DNA of 34,130 nt from Planctomycetia bacterium (GTDB taxonomy: Bacteria; Planctomycetota; Planctomycetia; Pirellulales; JACPPG01), in contig JACPPG010000003.1 in the NCBI GenBank assembly GCA_016191115.1, positions 1-34,130 on the forward strand. Reading direction: 5' to 3'. This document shows, one piece after another, positions 17,518-25,340 of the stretch (within the stretch, counting starts at the first letter, position 1; each line of letters opens with the position of its first letter). The notes beneath the pieces were generated by a model, which was given only the letters and a program-made list of their open reading frames with translations, was not told the DNA's origin and did no database searches. Both the position numbers and the translations under genes were made by a program.

Positions 17518-17748
17518 ACGCTCTCTTGGCGAAGAGTGCCCTCGTAGCGATGTGCCGACCGGGCTGCAGCTCGTTCGGCGCTAACGGTATCGAAGCCCGT
17601 TCGCCGGGACCTTTGCGTTGCGCCTGTCGGCCTTTTCGGCTGCGCGCGGGCGGCCTAAGCAAGGGGCGACCGAAGCGAAGAACACTCACGCTCGCAAGGG
17701 GCGAGTCGCTCGACCCTGACAATTTGGACACCTGCAAGCGCGACACTC

Positions 17749-18297
17749 GTGCAAACGGCACTCTTGTACGCCGCGCTATGGCTCGGAGTTCTGGCGGCCC
17801 TGGCGGCTTGCTGGTGGTCGACGCTCGTTGGCCTGCCGGGCAACTGGTTGATCGTGCTCTTGGCGGTCGCCGTCGCCTGGCTGGTCCCGCCCGAGGCTCA
17901 TCTGGCGATCGGCGTGCCAGTCGTGTGCGTGTTGGTGGGGCTGGCCATCGTGGGTGAGGTGGCCGAGTTCGCCACGGGCTCGGTGGCCACGGCCCGCGCC
18001 GGCGGGACGCGCCGCGCGGCATTGATGGCGCTTGTCGGGGCGACTGTGGGCGGGTTGTCGGGCGCAATCGTGGGGTTGCCCATACCAATCGTCGGGTCGG
18101 CCGTCGCCGCGGTGCTGTTCGCGGGCGCGGGCGCGCTTGTCGGGGCGATGCTCGGAGAAGCGCACGCAGGAAAAGGTCTTGCCGGGATGTGGCAGGTCGG
18201 GCAAGCCGCCTTCTGGGGGCGGCTGTTCGGCACCCTGACCAAGGCGGCGCTCGGCGCCGTGATGGCCATTATCGCGGCGGTGGCCGCCACATTCTGA
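17749..18297 (+). CDS. DUF456 family membrane protein
   Basis: A 182-residue hydrophobic protein with four or five membrane segments (about 5-30, 33-45, 53-72, 90-112, 115-137) and a Gly/Ala-rich C-terminal hydrophobic stretch. The pattern PGNWLIVLLAVAVAW and the Gly-rich GATVGGLSGAIVG and FAGAGALVGAMLGE segments fit DUF456. The function of this family is unknown. It starts at a GTG (17749), with no in-frame ATG. The 230 bp before it contain no other gene. Confidence 0.8.
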   Translation: MQTALLYAALWLGVLAALAACWWSTLVGLPGNWLIVLLAVAVAWLVPPEAHLAIGVPVVCVLVGLAIVGEVAEFATGSVATARAGGTRRAALMALVGATVGGLSGAIVGLPIPIVGSAVAAVLFAGAGALVGAMLGEAHAGKGLAGMWQVGQAAFWGRLFGTLTKAALGAVMAIIAAVAATF

Positions 18298-18369
18298 ATC
18301 TCGCGCTGCGGCTCGATACAGTGTGGCGCCGCGGCCGCTCGATCGGAACGTGAACCGCCGGCTACTTGC

Positions 18370-18588
18370 TCAACGCAGCGATACGGTCTTCGACCGGCTG
18401 TCGTCGATGTCGATCTTGTCCTCGCGCGCCAGCCAGCCCAGGGCTTGCATGACAACGTCGCGGGGGGCGTCGACTTCCTTGATCAGCTTGGCGGTGCTCA
18501 ACGGCCCTTGGTCGGAGAGGGTCCTCCAGATCGCGCCGGCGGTCTCTCCAATCGCAGCGACACTACAAACTTCCGAAGCGCTTGCCAT
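18370..18588 (-). CDS. Small winged-helix protein (DUF2582-like)
   Basis: A 72-residue protein resembling the winged helix-turn-helix family DUF2582. It has IGETAGAIWRTLSDQGP, STAKLIKEVDAPRDVVMQALGWLAREDKI and a final strand, as in small wHTH folds. The frame runs to 18714, but the ATG at 18588 is preferred: GAGGAG lies 8-9 bases before it, and the upstream extension is unlike the family. It may bind DNA, yet many members have no known target. It lies downstream of the terminator at 18811-18855 and so must have its own promoter in the 18589-18810 interval; none was clear. Confidence 0.75.
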   Translation of the reverse strand: MASASEVCSVAAIGETAGAIWRTLSDQGPLSTAKLIKEVDAPRDVVMQALGWLAREDKIDIDDSRSKTVSLR

Positions 18589-18810
18589 CGCATCAACTCC
18601 TCGAGACTGGAACCAATCCCTTGTTCGGCTCGTCGGGGCGACTGGCGCCGCAGGCTTCAGGTTCGCTCGTGCGGCTACCCAACTGCCTCGATGCCGTGGG
18701 ATTATAGCGGTCATGCCGGTTTACGCTCAACCATCGACGGGCCGCCGTGCGGGAGTTTGCCGGGGCGGCCCCGTCTTGTGAACATAGGTCACGCGCCAGA
18801 AGCGGCGCGC

Positions 18811-18855
18811 AAAAAAAGGGGCCCGGGTGGCCTTGCGGGTGGCCAACCGGGCCCA
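18811..18855 (-). terminator. Strong hairpin terminator on the minus strand
   Basis: GGGCCCGG (18819-18826) pairs with CCGGGCCC (18847-18854), and GGCC pairs inside. On the minus strand the stem is followed by seven U (18811-18817). It closes a minus-strand transcript coming from the 19214-19636 gene or from an RNA made in 18860-19200. Confidence 0.8.
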
Positions 18856-18947
18856 CTAACCGTGAAAAAACGGCACGTACCCGATGCGGGTCTTACGTCG
18901 CGGCAATTGGTGGCGACGGGCGACTTAGATTCACGGCCTACACGTCT

Positions 18948-19020
18948 TCGTTCCCCCTCCACGGTCGGTTGGCCCTGAGGCTGCGGGAAGCCCCAGGGCT
19001 AACTGGGTCGCCGGGAACGA
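18948..19020. ncRNA. Candidate structured RNA, unidentified
   Basis: An outer 8-bp stem (TCGTTCCC with GGGAACGA) encloses a 9-bp inner stem (TTGGCCCTG 18969-18977 with CAGGGCTAA 18994-19002, one G-T pair). An apical GGCT/AGCC stem lies inside, with asymmetric internal loops between the stems. This is more order than expected in a 625-bp gap without a gene. The strand is not settled: a terminator at 18811-18855 favours minus. No match to RNase P, tmRNA or SRP RNA signatures was seen. Confidence 0.4.
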
Positions 19021-19160
19021 GAGCAAGAGGTAAGCAGTTGTCATGCCAAACGCGCGAAGGGCGGATCGCCAGCCTGGCATCAGGGTCGAAACCGGCAGTT
19101 TCCAGCCGCGAATCGCACCCCTGCCCCATGCCCGTGCTAGCGGCGACGCGGCACAATGCG

Positions 19161-19175
19161 TTGTAAGTCTTACAA
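19161..19175. promoter_or_regulatory. Perfect 15-bp palindrome, possible operator
   Basis: TTGTAAG-T-CTTACAA is a perfect inverted repeat 39 bp beyond the stop codon of the minus-strand gene at 19214. It is AT-rich in a GC-rich surrounding. It could be a protein site or part of a promoter for a minus-strand RNA running to the terminator at 18811. Confidence 0.4.
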
Positions 19176-19213
19176 GAGATCAGAGCTCGAACCGCCTGGG
19201 GCACTTCCCGCCG

Positions 19214-19636
19214 TCAACGGAAGAAGCTCAGCGTGATCGCTCGGAATACTTCCTCGATGTCCGCAAACTCTCGATCATCCGCCTGACAGAACAGGACGTA
19301 GGACGCATCGCGGGTGCGAAAGCTGCGAACTTGGGCCGTGTTGGTAAGGTCCAGGCAGTAGAAGTTCATATCGTAACCGACCAGCTCGTGGCCGGCGACC
19401 TTCTCGCGGACGCGTTCGGCGTCCAATTCGTCGTATTGCTGTCGCATGGCCGAAAGCGCCGTATCCGCCAGCTTCGCGGGCACCATCTCCGGCGGATGGA
19501 TCATGACCGACCAGAAGGCCCCGCCCGGCGAGTACACCGAGACGGCCTGATTCCCGTCGAGGGCCTCGGACTCGTCGAGAACCCAGTTTTCGGGGTACTG
19601 AAAGCGGATGCCAAGTTTCTCGAATGTGGCGGCCAT
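19214..19636 (-). CDS. Hypothetical protein of PsbP/DcrB-like type
   Basis: A 140-residue protein without a signal peptide. The N-terminal IRFQYPENWVLDE, the central strand pair VSVYSPGGAFWSVMIHPP, and the C-terminal RTRDASYVLFCQADDREFADIEEVFRAITLSF fit the alpha-beta fold of PsbP, DcrB and Mog1 proteins. The match is by pattern only. The function of such proteins outside photosystem II is mostly unknown. The ATG at 19634-19636 is the only reasonable start. The next features upstream are two MITE-like elements starting at 19723. Confidence 0.7.
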   Translation of the reverse strand: MAATFEKLGIRFQYPENWVLDESEALDGNQAVSVYSPGGAFWSVMIHPPEMVPAKLADTALSAMRQQYDELDAERVREKVAGHELVGYDMNFYCLDLTNTAQVRSFRTRDASYVLFCQADDREFADIEEVFRAITLSFFR

Positions 19637-19722
19637 GACGGGATTCTATTGTTGTGTCCGCTTGCAACGGCAGCAATTCACTTCGAGCGCGTTTGGCCCC
19701 TCGGCCCCGTCTTGTCTAAGAA

Positions 19723-19867
19723 GGTTTCGGACCAGAAGAACGGCAAAGTCCTTGGAGAGGGGGTCAGGCACATTTTTCGGCTGAAGGTGCTTCGGAAGAA
19801 TTGAGAACGGCATGTGCCGAAAAATGAGCCAGACCCCGGACTTTGCAGTTCTCCTGGGTTTCGGACC
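19723..19867. mobile_element. MITE-like element 2 with flanking direct repeats
   Basis: Outer inverted repeats 19732-19751 and 19838-19857 match at 18 of 20 positions (CCAGAAGAACGG... and CCAGGAGAACTG..., both then CAAAGTCC). Inner arms GGGGTCAGGCACATTTTTCG and GGGGTCTGGCTCATTTTTCG follow (19760-19779 and 19818-19837). The element is bracketed by GGTTTCGGACC at 19723-19733 and 19857-19867, which reads as a target-site duplication. It has no coding capacity. Confidence 0.75.
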
Positions 19868-20033
19868 AGGGCCGTTCGCAGATTTAAGCTTGCCGGCGGC
19901 GCACCGGCGGGAAAGTGGGACAGGCACCGAGACGCAACGTTGGTCTGAAAGGACTTGCGCTGTTTATGCTCGGAGCCAGTCCCATTTTCTCGCCTCGCCA
20001 TTTTGAAAAACAGAATGACCCTGGGTTTCGGCC
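19856..20033 (+). mobile_element. MITE-like element 1, copy B, with flanking direct repeats
   Basis: The 155-bp body 19868-20022 starts AGGGCC and ends GACCCT. It is almost identical to the reverse complement of 23840-23994, with about eight differences. Inner arms are imperfect inverted repeats (GGCGGGAAAGTGGGACAGGC and GCCAGTCCCATTTTCTCGCC). The flanks are GGGTTTCGGACC (19856-19867) and GGGTTTCGGCC (20023-20033). The left flank is shared with element 2, so the two inserted side by side. It lies across the 5' end of the TPR gene. Confidence 0.85.
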
Positions 20034-20052
20034 ATCGTCGCGGCCGCGATGG

Positions 20053-20934
20053 GTGCTTCTGCGCGCGGTCCTGGCGGTGGCGATCGTCGCGGCCGTGGGT
20101 GGGTGCCGGCTTCCTGTTCCCTACGGCGCGTCGCGGTCGATCATGTCGTCGCGGCAGTTGTCGCAGCGCGGCGCCGGCGCTCTTGGGCGCCAGAATTGGG
20201 CTGAGGCTGAGTCGCTGTTTGCCGAAGCAGTGACGACGTGCCCAGCCGACGTCGAGGCCCGCAAGAACTATGGCGAGACGCTGTGGCACCGGGGCGCCAA
20301 GCAGGCCGCGATCGAGCAGCTCGAGGCGGCAACGAAAATCGCCAACGAGGACGCCTCGCTTTGGGTGCGATTGGCGGACTTCCGATTGATGGCAGGCCAG
20401 GTGGTGGAAGCAAAGCGCGACGCCGAGGCGGCCATCGACCTCGACCCTCGCCTGGCCGACGCGTGGATTCTGCGCGGCCGCGTCGAGCGGCAGTTGGGCG
20501 ACCAAAGGGAGGCACTGGCTGACTTGCACCGCGCGCTCGGTTACAACCCGCGAAATCCCCAGGTGCTGCACGAGCTGGCGCTGACGTACTTTGCGCTCGA
20601 CGATCCACAGCGGGCGCTCTCGAACCTGCAAAGCATGCTCGACCAGCATTCGCCCGGCGACGAGCCCCAGCGGCTGCTGTACGAGGTGGGCATGGCTTAT
20701 GCGCGCCTGGGCCGCTTCGACGACGCGGTTGACAACCTCCGTTTGGCCGTCGCGCGCGATCGCCCCACCGCTGACATCCTCTGCGAATTGAGCGAGGTGG
20801 AGCTTGCCCGCGGGCGCGCGGCCGAAGCCCGAATGGCGCTCGAGCAGGCGGCCGTGCTTGAGCCGTCCAACCCACGGTGCAGGGCCATCCTGGCGCGGCT
20901 ATCGCAACCGGCCGGGGCCACGCAGGCCCGGTAG
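20053..20934 (+). CDS. TPR-repeat lipoprotein
   Basis: A membrane-anchored scaffold protein of about 293 residues. A lipoprotein signal is visible: LLRAVLAVAIVAAVGGC, with the lipobox cysteine followed by RLPVPYG. Six or so tetratricopeptide repeats follow from about residue 40 (WAEAESLFAEAV, GAKQAAIEQLEAA, GDQREALADLHRAL, DDPQRALSNLQSML, GRFDDAVDNLRLAV, GRAAEARMALEQA). The GTG at 20053 is chosen because it places the signal correctly. The frame stays open back to 19915, where its codons and the ATGs at 19915 and 19966 belong to MITE element 1. The insertion probably replaced the native upstream region, so the real start is uncertain. Confidence 0.8.
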   Translation: MLLRAVLAVAIVAAVGGCRLPVPYGASRSIMSSRQLSQRGAGALGRQNWAEAESLFAEAVTTCPADVEARKNYGETLWHRGAKQAAIEQLEAATKIANEDASLWVRLADFRLMAGQVVEAKRDAEAAIDLDPRLADAWILRGRVERQLGDQREALADLHRALGYNPRNPQVLHELALTYFALDDPQRALSNLQSMLDQHSPGDEPQRLLYEVGMAYARLGRFDDAVDNLRLAVARDRPTADILCELSEVELARGRAAEARMALEQAAVLEPSNPRCRAILARLSQPAGATQAR

Positions 20935-21262
20935 TGCCGGATCGCTCCCTCGCGAGAGCACGCTGCCAGCCAGCCCGACCGGGCTGGCTTGACCGGCACA
21001 ATCGCTAGAACCTTTCCTTTGCCTCGCTGAAGTCGATAACACGTTTTTGACCGCGCCCTTCGAGCGACGTATGGTTTCACGGACCAATCGGCCACGGCTT
21101 TGGCTGCGCCAGCGACAGTGGATCTAGCACGCTTAGTGCGTCGCCGCCCAAAGAAATCCGTGGGCAAGCCCACCGCCATCCGCCAATCATCAGTCGTGCC
21201 ACGCACGGCTGCCATACGTGGGGCACCGCGAGAAAGCTATTTTCCTAGAGTAGGAGAATCAC
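20935..21262. other. Gap with one terminator-like hairpin
   Basis: AGCCAGCCC (20968-20976) and GGGCTGGCT (20981-20989) make a perfect 9-bp stem with a GACC loop, about 30 bp after the TPR gene. No T-run follows, so its role as a terminator is uncertain. The rest of the gap shows no gene or other structure. Confidence 0.5.
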
Positions 21263-21505
21263 ATGGGCATGCCCGAAGCACTGGCCGCGGGACCCGATAC
21301 GTTTATCGATCGCCGCAGCTACAGCTCTTACGAAGGGCCGCCCGACCGCGAGCGACGGCAATTCGCCGATGGGCACGACGAATTGTCTTGCGAGGCCAAG
21401 GAGCTGGCCCAGGCTATCGACGCCTACAAGCTGATGCACCGCCGCCGCTTCATCACGCACGAGGAGATGCTGGGCGTGGTCAAGTCGCTGGGCTACCGCC
21501 GGTAA
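21263..21505 (+). CDS. Small conserved-looking hypothetical protein, 80 aa
   Basis: Starts at ATG 21263 with AGGAG 8 bases before it, a strong ribosome binding site. The protein is charged and polar, with DRRSYSSYEGPPDRERRQFADGHDELS and then a helical half, EAKELAQAIDAYKLMHRRRFITHEEMLGVVKSLGYRR. It has no membrane segment or signal. From memory, proteins of this pattern recur in planctomycetes, but no function is known. The helical C-terminal half could bind nucleic acid or a protein partner; that is speculation. It converges on the permease gene at 21604. Confidence 0.75.
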   Translation: MGMPEALAAGPDTFIDRRSYSSYEGPPDRERRQFADGHDELSCEAKELAQAIDAYKLMHRRRFITHEEMLGVVKSLGYRR

Positions 21506-21603
21506 CGGCGGCAGACCGCTCAATCGCGAACAAGCAGTAGCTCGCACCGCGAAGCACCGCTTTTCGTCCATGGCCGGGGGGCGACGATCGCCCTGATCCG
21601 CGC

Positions 21604-23439
21604 TCACCCTTCCTCAACCGTTGTCCGGCCGGTAGCCACGTCGAACTCGTAGATGGCCGGGATCAGCATCGCCGCGGTAGTGAAACCGTAGGTCGCCGCC
21701 ACAACGAGAAACACTGCCAGCGTATAGCCGAGCAGGAAACTCGTGATGGCGTAAAACGTCGCGAAAGGGCAGGAAAACGCCGCGAACCAGATGGCCGTCG
21801 AAGCGTTGCGCCATCCTAGCGCAACCAATAGCCCCACGCCGCCCCCCACCATGAAGGCCAGAAACGGCTGGAGCTGAAATTGGAACGAGCCGCTGAAGGC
21901 GACCATGATCCGCATGCACGTGGCCACGCCCACCAACAGAAAGAACACCGTGCCCACGCTCACCGCGATAGCCGCTCGGCTGTTGGCGTAGTTCATACCG
22001 CAATGAACGCCGAGCATCGTGACGAAGGCCACCATCACCAGCCACCCGCCCGCCAGATAGATCAGGTTCTCCACGCTGATCGCGCGTTGGTACACCAGAT
22101 AGGCGCATAGAACCAAAGGCAGCAGGACCATTTCCTTGGTGTTATACAGCGCGCCGGCCAGCTTGCCGACGATAAACTCCGGCGGCGTCAGGTCCGTGAC
22201 CAGTAGCAAATCGAGCGCCCGCGCGTCGCGCTCGCTGGTGAGCGCCGTCACCGCCTGGACGTTAACCAGCACCAGGCTGAGCACCGCCAACGGCACGATG
22301 GCCAGCGCGACGTCGGCCGGCGAGGGAGAGTGCTTCCCGGCGAGCGTCCTGTGCAAGCCGACCGTCGACGCGGCGAAGAGCACAAGATACGCCAATCGCA
22401 CCAACACCATCTTTCGCCCATAGGCCCAGGTGCGGACCTCGCGCCACAGGATGGGGTTGTCCCACACGCGGCGCGTTTTGGGTCGATGGCGATCGGCCGC
22501 GCCGGCCTGGGCACCCTCCGTCCGCGACGTCAACTGCCAATGATGCCCCGCTCCGGCTGGCGCCGGAGCAGGCTCATCGCTGTCGACGGGGATCGTGCGC
22601 GCTTCGCGCGAAGGATTCCACGCCCGCACGAGCGCGATCGCCGTGCCGTTCACGAGGACCGTCAATCCCGCCGCCACTACCAGAAACGCGCGGACCGGAT
22701 CGCCCAAGCCGGGCAGCGCCTCGACGGCGCCAGCGAGTTCGGCCATCGGCCGAGTGGCAGCCAGCGCGGCGCGCCAGGGGCTCACGGCCGTGGCCCAAGC
22801 CTCGGCGCTTGCGCCGGCAATGGGATCGCCGAACGCGCCGGCCGCTAATGCTTCGCCCAGGCCAAGCCAGAACACCAGCGCCAGAAGCGTCATGGCCAAC
22901 GACTGGAACGTCTTTTCCCGCCAGAAGGCGAGCACTGTGCCCAGGCTGCCCGCCGCCACGGCGCTTGAGAGCACAACGGCGAAAACGCGTCCGATTTGCG
23001 GGAACGAAACGCCGCCCAATAGCGCGGCAATCATGAACACAGGCACGGCCGCCACCACAAGCGCCACGACCGAAAGCAGGCTGGCCAGCAGTTTTCCCAG
23101 CACCAGCTCGACGTTCGACAGCCGGCTCAATAGCAACAGGTCGAGCGTCTTGCGATCCTTCTCATTGGCCACCGCCCCGGCGGCCGAGAGGGCCGCGAAG
23201 AACAATGCCACGGCCAGCACCAGCGGCACGAGAAGCTGAAACGACATCGACCCAAAGCGGGCCAGGTCGCCGATGTCGCTGATACTCGTCGTCCCCGTCA
23301 ACACCTGCCAGGCGGTGCTCATGAGCACCAATAGCGCAAACACGTACGTCGCGCGCGACACGTACAGCCTTGCCCGGCGAGGGGCGGTCACCACCTCGCG
23401 AGTGAAGACTGGTCCTGCGAACAAGGGTGTCTCCGGCAA
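21604..23439 (-). CDS. Double ABC-2 type permease (internal duplication)
   Basis: A 611-residue membrane protein made of two homologous halves. The first half has NEKDRKTLDLLLLSRLSNVELVLGKLLASL (near 92-121). The second has SERDARALDLLLVTDLTPPEFIVGKLAGALYN (near 398-429). Each half has about six helices. Between them lies a soluble linker (about 280-330) rich in Pro, Ala and charged residues. This is the ABC-2/NosY-GldF permease motif present twice, so one polypeptide may form the whole membrane part. No ATPase gene is adjacent; it must use one encoded elsewhere. The start is the ATG at 23439. The substrate is unknown. Confidence 0.88.
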   Translation of the reverse strand: MPETPLFAGPVFTREVVTAPRRARLYVSRATYVFALLVLMSTAWQVLTGTTSISDIGDLARFGSMSFQLLVPLVLAVALFFAALSAAGAVANEKDRKTLDLLLLSRLSNVELVLGKLLASLLSVVALVVAAVPVFMIAALLGGVSFPQIGRVFAVVLSSAVAAGSLGTVLAFWREKTFQSLAMTLLALVFWLGLGEALAAGAFGDPIAGASAEAWATAVSPWRAALAATRPMAELAGAVEALPGLGDPVRAFLVVAAGLTVLVNGTAIALVRAWNPSREARTIPVDSDEPAPAPAGAGHHWQLTSRTEGAQAGAADRHRPKTRRVWDNPILWREVRTWAYGRKMVLVRLAYLVLFAASTVGLHRTLAGKHSPSPADVALAIVPLAVLSLVLVNVQAVTALTSERDARALDLLLVTDLTPPEFIVGKLAGALYNTKEMVLLPLVLCAYLVYQRAISVENLIYLAGGWLVMVAFVTMLGVHCGMNYANSRAAIAVSVGTVFFLLVGVATCMRIMVAFSGSFQFQLQPFLAFMVGGGVGLLVALGWRNASTAIWFAAFSCPFATFYAITSFLLGYTLAVFLVVAATYGFTTAAMLIPAIYEFDVATGRTTVEEG

Positions 23440-23550
23440 CGGGCAGCGTGGGATCGTGGCGGGCGCGGAAAGGAAGCCCGGGCGGCCCGCCGGCCAGTGC
23501 CATTATAGCCCGGCGGGCGCGGCTTGCGGAGACAGCCCGATGTCGTCGCC

Positions 23551-23827
23551 GTGCCCGGCCCGGCACAGGTCTCGGTCGTCGGCGGCGCACAGCAAACCGG
23601 CGGGCTGGACGTGTTGTTCAACGATGTGGCATCGCCGGGCAACCTCACGGCCCAGGCGATTCAAGCGACCGGCTTGAGCCTTCCGGCCTACGATGCCCTA
23701 GCCGCGGAGACGAACTTTCACCTGGCCGGAGACGGAGCGCCGCAGATTTGGGACGTCCACTTTGACGGCCAGCTCGCCGGCCTGGGGCTAGCGCGGTTCG
23801 CTCGCGCCGCGCGGGTAGAAACGCGCC
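23551..23827 (+). pseudogene. Remnant of a secreted-protein gene
   Basis: An open frame with strongly gene-like codon use encodes QVSVVGGAQQTGGLDVLFND and, further on, PQIWDVHFDGQLAGLG. These strands are of the sort found in large extracellular planctomycete proteins. There is no start codon with a ribosome binding site. The frame passes directly into MITE element 1, copy C, and loses protein character about 25 bp before it. It is best read as a fragment truncated at both ends. The parent family is not identified. Confidence 0.45.
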
Positions 23828-24006
23828 GGCGTAAGCCGCAGGGCCATCCTGTTTTTCAAAATGGCGAGGCGGGAAAATGGGACTGGCTCCGAGCATAAAC
23901 AGCGCAAGGCCTTTCAGACCAACGTTGCGTCTCGGTGCCTGTCCCACTTTCCCGCCGGTGCGCCGCCGGCAAGCTTGAATCTGTGAATGGCCCTGGCGTA
24001 AGCCGC
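23828..24006 (-). mobile_element. MITE-like element 1, copy C, with 12-bp target duplication
   Basis: The body 23840-23994 (155 bp) lies in the reverse orientation to copy B and is almost identical to it. It is bracketed by identical 12-bp direct repeats GGCGTAAGCCGC at 23828-23839 and 23995-24006. The ends read AGGGCC and GGCCCT. The perfect duplication shows that this is a transposed unit and not a local hairpin. Confidence 0.9.
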
Positions 24007-24118
24007 CGCGTGGTAGCACGGCGCCGTTTGCCGATCTACAATGGCTCCCGCGCCGCGCTCTGCCTCGAGCCGCGGCGGCTCGGTCACGATTCATCGCTCA
24101 ACGCTGGAAGGGGACCAT

Positions 24119-25012
24119 ATGCGCAATGCGCACTCGTCGACATACTTTTCGCTCGGACTTCTGCTGGCCGCGACGATCGCCGTGGTCGCGCCGCCGGCGC
24201 CGGCCGCCGCACAAGACGCCGATGTCGACTATCAGGCCGACATCGTTTACGGCAAAGGGTCCGGCGAGGACCTGATGCTCGACCTGGCCACTCCCAAGGG
24301 GCTCGATAAACCAGCCCCCACGATTGTCTTCATTCACGGGGGCGGCTGGGCCGCCGGGCATCGCAACAACATGACGGGCCTGGCCAAGCAGGCCGCTGCG
24401 CGGGGCTACGTCGCCGCCACGGTCAGCTATCGCTTCGCGCCCAAGTACGTCTTCCCCGCGCAGGTCGAGGATTGCAAGTGCGCCGTACGGTGGCTGCGGG
24501 CGAACGCCGCCGAGCGGAAGATCGACCCGACGCGCCTCGGCTCCGCCGGGGTCTCGGCCGGCGCGCACCTGGCCATGATGCTCGGCACCCTCGACTCTTC
24601 CGACGGGCTGGAGGGTGAAGGCGGCTCGTCCGATCAATCGAGCAAGGTCCAAACGGTCGTCAGTTTCGTCGGGCCGGTCAACCTGGTCGGCGAATACCCC
24701 GACGCGTCCATGCGGATCCTGCAGAATTTCCTGGGCGGCCGACCACAGGACAAGCAAGACGAATGCCGCCGCGCCTCGCCGATCACGTACGTCAACTCGG
24801 GCGACGCCCCGATGCTGCTGTTCTACGGCACCAAGGACCCGCTCGTGCCGTACGACCAGGCGTTCCAGATGACCAAGGCGCTGACGGACGCAGGCATCCC
24901 GGCACGGATCGAGCTAATGATCGGCGCCGGCCACGGCTGGATCGGCAAGGACATGGAGCGCTCGATCAACGAAATGTTCGCCTTCTTCGACCGGCACCTG
25001 AAGGGCGGGTAG
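24119..25012 (+). CDS. Secreted alpha/beta hydrolase (esterase/lipase, HSL-like)
   Basis: A 297-residue exported esterase. Residues 1-31 form a signal peptide ending APAAAQ. The oxyanion motif HGGGW is at 73-77, the nucleophile Ser146 is in GVSAG, and Asp240 (YGTKDPLVP) and His272 (GAGHGWIG) complete the triad. This is the layout of the hormone-sensitive-lipase/BD-FAE group, which removes acyl groups from small esters or from acetylated polysaccharides. GGAAGGGG lies about 6-13 bases before the ATG at 24119. The frame also runs upstream to 24041, but that part lacks signal-peptide character. No sugar-degrading genes are adjacent. Confidence 0.92.
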   Translation: MRNAHSSTYFSLGLLLAATIAVVAPPAPAAAQDADVDYQADIVYGKGSGEDLMLDLATPKGLDKPAPTIVFIHGGGWAAGHRNNMTGLAKQAAARGYVAATVSYRFAPKYVFPAQVEDCKCAVRWLRANAAERKIDPTRLGSAGVSAGAHLAMMLGTLDSSDGLEGEGGSSDQSSKVQTVVSFVGPVNLVGEYPDASMRILQNFLGGRPQDKQDECRRASPITYVNSGDAPMLLFYGTKDPLVPYDQAFQMTKALTDAGIPARIELMIGAGHGWIGKDMERSINEMFAFFDRHLKGG

Positions 25013-25049
25013 GGCGGTGGTTTGAGCGCAATGCTCCGGAGGTAGAACC

Positions 25050-25340
25050 ATGGCGATAAAGACGCGTCGCTCAGCAACGAGCATCAAGATTGATCCTAAC
25101 GTACGGTGCCTGCGCATCTATCCCGTTGAGGAAGGCGTCAAGGCTAAGAATATCGAGGATCTCAAGACCGTGGGGATCAAGCTCTCGCGTGAACAGGCGA
25201 TTCATCTTTCGCGGGTGCTACTCGCGGTGGCTCAAGAGTGGGACGAGATCGACCTCACGGCGTGGCGCACAAACAAGCGCCAATCCGACGGGACTTACAT
25301 CGTCACGGTTACAACCGCGGCCCGGGATCGCCGCAGATAA
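25050..25340 (+). CDS. Small hypothetical protein, 96 aa
   Basis: The ATG at 25050 is preceded by GGAGG at proper spacing. The protein is basic at both ends. It has a short beta-rich N-terminal half (IKIDPNVRCLRIYPVEEG), a helix (SREQAIHLSRVLLAVAQEW), and ends GTYIVTVTTAARDRRR. No family is recognised. Its last 46 bp overlap the end of the minus-strand gene at 25295, so the two mRNAs are complementary at their 3' ends. Confidence 0.65.
   Translation: MAIKTRRSATSIKIDPNVRCLRIYPVEEGVKAKNIEDLKTVGIKLSREQAIHLSRVLLAVAQEWDEIDLTAWRTNKRQSDGTYIVTVTTAARDRRR

Noticed and set aside
18811..19210. RNase P RNA, tmRNA or SRP RNA
   Set aside because: None of their conserved words were found on either strand, and there is no tRNA-like end.
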